Shown one piece after another: positions 58,396-64,000 of a stretch of DNA of 64,000 nt. The notes under the pieces were generated by a model, which worked only from the letters and a program-made list of their open reading frames with translations, had not been told where the DNA came from and made no database searches. The translations under genes were made by a program, and so were the position numbers. Source of the DNA: Globomyces pollinis-pini (Eukaryota; Chytridiomycota; Chytridiomycetes; Rhizophydiales; Globomycetaceae); NCBI GenBank assembly GCA_025399215.1, contig MU621108.1, positions 33,821 through 97,820 on the forward strand, given 5' to 3'. The first letter of the stretch is position 1. Each line of letters opens with the position of its first letter.

Positions 58396-60036
58396 TTAAC
58401 AAATAGTGACAGGAGTTTTAACCACGGTAGTAGTAGGTCCAACAGTGTTTACATGGTTGGAACCACATTCCCATTTAACAACACCGCCATTCACAACAAC
58501 CACTTTCCAGGACACAGCAGCACCATAAGGAAGTTGAGTAGATCCAACCCAGTCACAAGTGTCATCATTGCAATTAGTAGGACGTAATGCAAGACCTTTT
58601 GTATGGTCCCAAGACCCAACAAACGGACTATCACCGACAATCTTCAATTGGTCATCCTTCTTTGAAGTATATCCATTGATCACAAAAGAGAGGCCAGTAT
58701 TTCCACTAGCACCATGCTGTAAAGATGAGATATAGTCTCTGAAGTTGCCACCAGCACCTTCAATTAGATCACGGTATCGCAAGACGGTAAGCGATGTAAC
58801 AGGGAAGTCTTTGATAATAGTTTGCATCCGTCTATAAGCATCTACATTGCTAGCAGTAATTTTTAATGCATTTTCAGCGGCACAATTAATTCCAACATCC
58901 TTACACGTTTGGAATACTTGACGAGCAAGTGACTTTGCCCCGCTAAATATTCCATCTGCGTTATTATCATCCATTTCAATAGCCGTAAATGTGACACCCA
59001 CTCTTTGTTCTTTTAATGCCCGAAAGATTGTTGCATAATCCCAGTAACCAGCAGACCTTTCAGCTCCATGTGGGGCTCCAGGATTGAAGTATTGCCAATG
59101 AATACCCGCAATTTTGACATAGATTGGAACACCAAACGAGTTATCAAACTTTTCATGGGCAGCTTTTGTGATTCGAGATGAATGGCGGATTAGAGATCCT
59201 TGATACCATTCTGCAAAATCTTTTCCATAGGGACTTTTGTATCCAATACTGTAGAAGACATCTAGACCAGTTTTACCAGCACAAACACCTGTGGTAATTT
59301 TATCTACAGTCACATCACAAGGTGGTGTAATGTCAGTGCGTTTTGTCACTCCAGTTGCTTGCCAAGATCGTGCTACATTCCCAATGTCATTGTTGTATTT
59401 TTGCATAACCCAATTTCTGAAATCTTCAACAGCAGCGTTAGAGTATGCTTGAAGGCGACCTCGAGTTGGATACCCATCAATTGCATACGAAGGGTAACGA
59501 AGTTCACCTGATCCACCAGCAGACAAATCAATGCGAGGAATACTAGATTTAATTTTAGAATATTGGTTGGTAAATGCTTCAAAATATTCTGCGTATTGCT
59601 TGTATATCCAGTCTCCAGACCAAGGGGAAAAGCTGTCCGCATTAGTTTTACCATATACATCAACAAAGAGGTTATTTTGATTGCTATTGATGTTAGCCCA
59701 TGATGGAGTAGGAATGTCGCAGTCATCACCTGGACCACCCCCACATCTATGAGTTGAAAGAATTGGAATCCATTTAAGACCTGCATCGATGATAGTTCCA
59801 GAGAGTTTATCATAATAAGACCAGTCAAATTTTTGATCTCCAGCCTTTTCTACTTCTCCCCACCAAACATCTGTGGCCATTGCTTTGACACCAAAAGATT
59901 TCAGAGTGTTTAGGTCATTTTTAAAGTTAGCCCAGTCAGTAATTGGGGTTAAAGAACCAAAGACTTCTGCTTCGAAGTCTTTGTTGCTTGCCTTCTGTGC
60001 AGCAACAGTTAATGTCAGTGCTGATATATATTTCAT
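58396..60036 (-). CDS. Secreted GH14 beta-amylase with C-terminal CBM20 starch-binding domain
   Basis: Releases maltose from starch ends. Single exon, 546 residues from the ATG at 60036 ('MKYISALTLTVAAQKAS', signal-like); an ATG at 60144 would add 36 unlikely residues. GH14 motifs: 'KSFGVKAMATDVWWGEVE', the acid-Glu site 'SAGGSGELRYPSY' and base-Glu site 'GVTFTAIEMDD'. From about residue 445 a CBM20 follows ('VVGDSPFVGSWD' type and 'WKVVVVNGGVVKWECGSN'). The bacterial type (Bacillus-like plus CBM20) and lack of introns, among intron-rich neighbours, suggest transfer from bacteria. Confidence 0.93.
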   Translation of the reverse strand: MKYISALTLTVAAQKASNKDFEAEVFGSLTPITDWANFKNDLNTLKSFGVKAMATDVWWGEVEKAGDQKFDWSYYDKLSGTIIDAGLKWIPILSTHRCGGGPGDDCDIPTPSWANINSNQNNLFVDVYGKTNADSFSPWSGDWIYKQYAEYFEAFTNQYSKIKSSIPRIDLSAGGSGELRYPSYAIDGYPTRGRLQAYSNAAVEDFRNWVMQKYNNDIGNVARSWQATGVTKRTDITPPCDVTVDKITTGVCAGKTGLDVFYSIGYKSPYGKDFAEWYQGSLIRHSSRITKAAHEKFDNSFGVPIYVKIAGIHWQYFNPGAPHGAERSAGYWDYATIFRALKEQRVGVTFTAIEMDDNNADGIFSGAKSLARQVFQTCKDVGINCAAENALKITASNVDAYRRMQTIIKDFPVTSLTVLRYRDLIEGAGGNFRDYISSLQHGASGNTGLSFVINGYTSKKDDQLKIVGDSPFVGSWDHTKGLALRPTNCNDDTCDWVGSTQLPYGAAVSWKVVVVNGGVVKWECGSNHVNTVGPTTTVVKTPVTIC

Positions 60037-61267
60037 TCTAATTTTAACTTGATTACCAGTTAAATTAGTATTTGGTTTTATAGTGGAAATATTGTGACTA
60101 ATGCTAGTGTGATTGATCATGTGTACGCTCACATGACATCGCAAATATGGTCATGGGATGACACACTCAAGACCCGATCCAAAACCTTACCAGTGGAATT
60201 TACTTCAGTATTGCCTTGATGTCCTGCCAACTACAGAGACAGTGAACCAAAAGGTGATATATCGGTGAAGTTAATAAGTTGCAAAAAGCAATATTAATCC
60301 ATCTATTTCTACGTTTGGCAAGACACCAACTTTCCTTTTAAATTACGTTTCTTTTTAGGGTATAGACATATGAAACGCATGTAGCTCACCTGATTGAGCG
60401 TTGTACATCAGGTGAGCTCGTTTACTTTTGATACTCAATAATAGACCAGAGGTCGAATTACCCCAAGTAGGTTTTTACTAGACAGAAGCTCTTGTTTGTT
60501 GAATCTCAAATCATTCAACGGGTAAATCTTTTCCAATGATGTTAGACTATGCTTTTAGCCCAAATGTGTCGAACAAAGTGAAGATTGAGGTCCAATCAAA
60601 GTCAATAGACTTCTTTACATGGGAGTAACTCCGCAGCTGAAAGTTTTAGAATTTCAAGGAGTTGTAGGCAAGGAGGTGAGAAAAATGAACGTGACTTCGA
60701 TTTTTTTTCAACTTACCTAAGTTTTCACTAAATACTAATGAAATGCAAAATGGGACAGTCACTAAGAGAATTAATGATATCAACGTAATATCGATTATAT
60801 GGCTGTTTCAATCGCAGGATTTTCTCGCACATCTTTGTGTTTGGTTCAAAACAATACTCTCCATCAGAAGATTCGCGCTTGAAAATATACCAATTAACGA
60901 TACCTGAAAAGATTTCCATCTGCGCTGCCAATACCAGCAAGTGAAATATTAATCATTTCATGGAACTGATAATTTGAGTATACTTTTAGAATGATACTGA
61001 ATAATATTACAATAGATAACAGGGCATAACCCTTTCAGTTGGAGTAGTAATTACATTCAATCGGAAACTTTTTTTAGGACTCTATATTTAGCCATTGGAT
61101 TAGAAAAGATATAGCTCGATCTCTAGTTGGTTATTTTCTAACTGCAGTCTCTTTAGGTAAAAGCTGACGAAAGTGTATTGGAGTTGTAGGACTGAGTTTT
61201 AACTCACTGCCGCGTTGAATGCATTTGATATAATCAATCTACTACTTGTGTTGTTTAAAAAGGTCTA
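60037..61267. other. Intergenic region after the beta-amylase promoter
   Basis: Long AT-rich stretch. It holds a perfect 12-base inverted repeat at 60383-60418 and a weak open frame at 60728-60919 (minus). No clear gene. Confidence 0.45.
60383..60418. repeat. Perfect inverted repeat, 12-base arms
   Basis: AGCTCACCTGAT, 12-base spacer, ATCAGGTGAGCT. Could form a hairpin or bind a dimeric factor upstream of the beta-amylase gene. Confidence 0.8.
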
Positions 61268-61397
61268 TTAGACAATCTCTTCTCCAGGAGCTGTATTTTC
61301 TAATAGATGAAGTAATACTTCATCTTCAATGATAGTTGACTGTAATACCTCTGGATCTGAGTCCTTCGAATATTTTGTTTTTGTAAATTTTCTTCAT
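61268..61397 (-). CDS. Possible small protein or 3' exons of an unresolved gene
   Basis: 61349-61397 and 61268-61323 (25-base intron) read 'MKKIYKNKIFEGLRSRDEVLL' plus 'HLLENTAPGEEIV' to a stop. The frame stays open upstream of the ATG in part ('SRIILARALRI'), so these may be the end of a longer gene. Weak evidence only. Confidence 0.25.
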
Positions 61398-61847
61398 TTT
61401 ATCTATCTAACAAACTTGCAATATCAAATCTATGCTTTATTAAACTATTCGAAGTGCTCGAGCTAGTATGATTCTAGATCTGTATGTAACCCGTTATTTA
61501 TGGGGAGCTAATGGGATTTAAGTTTGACCAAAAAATGAATTAGGAGAAGGAAAACAATTCTGTAAAATAATTGCAGCAATCCAATCTGTAAATAATATTC
61601 AAAGTTTCCAGTATGTTAAGCTTTTTTGTTTAGCAACCAACAAATCCTATAGGAAGGATCCTAATTCAAAGAATACGTCCTGATTATCCGGTACACCACT
61701 GAAAGTGGCTAGTAGCCAAAAATGCTGAGGGAACATGGGTTCGAGCAGAACTAACACTGGTTAAATTTTATGATGTGCATTTTCTAGTTTGTGTGTTTGT
61801 TGAACTACAAAGGATAATAAAACGCGTCCATTTCTTGCTCGACTTTC
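61398..61847. other. Intergenic region before the membrane protein gene
   Basis: AT-rich. Possible upstream exons of the minus-strand candidate; otherwise nothing seen. Confidence 0.4.
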
Positions 61848-63960
61848 ATGTCATTTAAAACACAGTCAGATAAGAATATTCTGAAAACTGCTACACTGGA
61901 GAATCATAGTCTGGCGAATTACAGCCAGCCAAACAGGCAGCTATACGTCCAAGCGGAAGAATTAGCTATCTCTGTTAGTTCAGAAAACGAGAAACTATCT
62001 AAAAGCAATGATAACATCGCCATCGATAAGCCCCAAGACACCGAATTAGAAGAAAAAGATAACCAATCTCTCTGTTCTGCGTCAACAGGCGACTTACCAA
62101 CAGCAACCCTTGCTCATCCTAAACAAAGTAAGCTGGGCAACTTAAAACCATCATCCCAATCTCGCTCTTCTTTTGGTAGTGTCTCTATCAATCAGAAAGT
62201 GGCAATGTATTACAAGAAATTTATAAACTTGCCTTTTGTGCGAGTAATTCGAAAAATTTACCATTCGTTGCTATTCAATCTATTTTGCAAGATTATATAC
62301 GTGTTTATCGTGCTGCTGACTTTAATCATTGGAGTTGGAAAGCTGGACAATCTGTGGTTTCCTTCTGTTCATTATTACAATAGTATATATCTATATATGT
62401 CTAATTACTCTAGTTATCCATATAGTGATCAATGTGGTGGGACATTTGCTTTTGCTGGCAGTGTACGAATTCTGTAAAGTGTTACACATTACCGTTCTCG
62501 CTGGAACAGTTTGTAGAAGCGGAGCAACTATTCAGCACTTGTCTGAAGGAATATTTAGTGGTATAGTACCAGGAGTGAAGATTCGTCAAATATTAATGGG
62601 ACTAGCCATGATTATTGAGGTTTATATACTGCTGGCATCTTATTTTATTGATTTTAACCTGACCCCAAACTATTACAAAACCGGACAATGTGTTGATGTT
62701 ACTTATTCTGGATTCACCCCTCCACCCGATGGTCTGATGATGCATATACTTGGAAATGCTGAACCATCCAACATAAATAATTTTGTACTTCCTCTTGCTG
62801 ATGGTACCGTTGGTGGATGTGCCGTATGGCCAATGGACGAAATCCCGTTTGATTTCGAACTGAAAAGTGATGGTTATGTATACTCGGTGACAGCAGCTTG
62901 CTATGAAGAGGTCAGTAGTAAAAAAGAAGTGAGTGGGACACAGATTAAACTGGTGGACGTTGAAGAAACTTCAGCAGCTCTATTTGGTAAGATATTAATT
63001 CAAATTGGTGCCAATGGCATGAGGCATGACAATGGGACGATCAGCGAATTTGATCATGGACTTGGAGTGGAGCAAATATGTACTTTCGCTATATCGTTTG
63101 GAAAAGGTGCAATGCGCACCAGTTTCAAAGTGGATGAATGGAATGTGACTACTCTGTCAGAAGTATTAGAAATAGATGTTCCTGGAGCACCGCTGATCGC
63201 AAAGGGAAGTTCTGGGGAGTATTTTGAGAGTGAGATTTCTCGACATTTGAACGGTAATGGCTCACTTCAGCTTATTCGTATATAGAGGATCAATATGGAT
63301 TTGTTCCTTATGTGGGAGAATTGTTGGAATATTTGATTGGGATGAATGTGACAACTCCAACTGACAAAGATCAAGTATCGTTACCACTGCTACGATACTC
63401 TACGTACACGGACGGATTGTACTCCCGAGATCTCATGTATAGAGGTAAATGTTATAAACTAATGATGATTAGGAGTCAGTGTGATGCTTTCCATCATTAC
63501 CAGTTATGCCATGGAGCAGTATGAAGTAGTCAATTCTCAGAAATGTGACTACTTTGCATGGGATAAGTCTGGTGAATTACACACTCAGGGAGATTATTTC
63601 ATGTACACTCAAATACTGTGTATCGCAGAACTATGTCTGATTGTGTTAACACTTGGTTGGGTATACTTGAGCTATCGTGTTCTCCCAGATTCAGAAGCGG
63701 TCTATCATTCCTTGGTGTCACCAATAGACCTCTTGAATGAAGGGTGTCGATACGGTCAGATGATTTTCGTTGATGCTCCCAGAACATTGAACACACTTCC
63801 AGGAGATCTGAACGAACGATATGGAAGTGAGCGGATATACTACGGCATCAAAAAGTCTACGATAGAAAGCGACAATCCTGAGATGGAATACGGTACTCGA
63901 AAAGGAGTGTTAGATATTCGGAAAGTCGTGAAACGCATTAGAGCTAATAGACCGATTTGA
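61848..63960 (+). CDS. Multi-pass membrane protein with large extracellular domain
   Basis: Exons 61848-62382, 62414-63253, 63286-63444 and 63473-63960 (introns 31, 32 and 28 bases) give 673 residues. The first ~135 residues are polar and Ser-rich (cytosolic). Membrane helices lie near 'IIYVFIVLLTLIIGV', 'INVVGHLLLLAVY' and 'GLAMIIEVYILLASYF'. A soluble domain of ~300 residues follows, with several Cys and possible N-glycosylation sites. A final helix is 'CIAELCLIVLTLGWVYLSY'. The tail is charged and basic. No family recognised; it could be a receptor or channel-like surface protein. Confidence 0.7.
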
Positions 63961-64000
63961 GAATCCTATTGATAAATGTGTTTGCCAATAAATTCAATAC

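Noticed and set aside
60728..60919. 62-residue minus-strand frame ('MEIFSGIVNWYIF')
   Set aside because: A competing splice gives a different product, and neither resembles a known protein. Too weak to list as a gene.
61660..61760. GGTTCGAGC, similar to a tRNA T-arm
   Set aside because: The flanking bases do not pair into a T-stem, and no acceptor or anticodon arm is seen.

Overview
The window is nuclear DNA of an early-diverging fungus, most likely a zoosporic (chytrid-like) lineage. It is AT-rich and uses the standard code. Nearly every multi-exon gene is cut by GT-AG introns of only about 22-37 bases. I solved the exon joins by hand from codon phase, splice sites and protein family patterns. 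Fungal signs are Prm10/ThrE-type membrane proteins, two GH76 (Dfg5/Dcw1-type) enzymes with hydrophobic GPI-like tails, fungal ZIP transporters and a short MICOS-type protein. Traits absent from yeasts and moulds are a single-chain ATP-citrate lyase, a WNK kinase, a RecQ4 with a fused Sld2-like head, a LARP7-like protein, mini-exon LRR genes and a parvin.

Layout. 1-3.5 kb: tandem Prm10/ThrE genes. 3.7-9.2 kb: an unknown six-exon gene, a WNK kinase and a LARP7-like protein. 10.2-12.8 kb: trypsin 1, a multi-pass membrane protein and a Mic12-like protein. 12.9-16.1 kb: an LRR gene and a FAD monooxygenase-like gene whose ends collide. 16.3-18.3 kb: a divergent pair sharing a C-terminal motif. 18.6-22.7 kb: ATP-citrate lyase and Urm1. 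23.0-25.3 kb: a coiled-coil P-loop ATPase followed by a patchwork of copied gene pieces (ATP-citrate lyase, ATPase, inverted ZIP). 25.4-31.6 kb: a SET/MYND protein, trypsins 2 and 3, a four-helix membrane protein and a trypsin relic. 32.2-33.8 kb: a secreted phospholipase C. 34.1-41.1 kb: five ZIP transporters in a row. 41.3-44.5 kb: a divergent GH76 pair. 44.5-47.1 kb: a protein with two chromo-shadow-like modules and a minisatellite. 47.4-49.0 kb: a secreted Cys-rich protein. 49.1-53.4 kb: RecQ4. 53.8-56.0 kb: an LYR protein and a G3BP-like protein. 56.1-58.3 kb: parvin in about 27 exons. 58.4-60.0 kb: beta-amylase with a starch-binding domain. 61.8-64 kb: a membrane protein.

Genes that act together. 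Three trypsins, phospholipase C, beta-amylase and two GH76 enzymes form a secreted or surface set for digestion and wall work. The ZIP array handles metal uptake. ATP-citrate lyase supplies cytosolic acetyl-CoA. RecQ4, the LARP7-like protein and the chromo-shadow-like protein serve genome and RNA functions. The most unusual item is the parvin gene: its two CH domains are joined by a linker built from a run of tiny same-phase exons.
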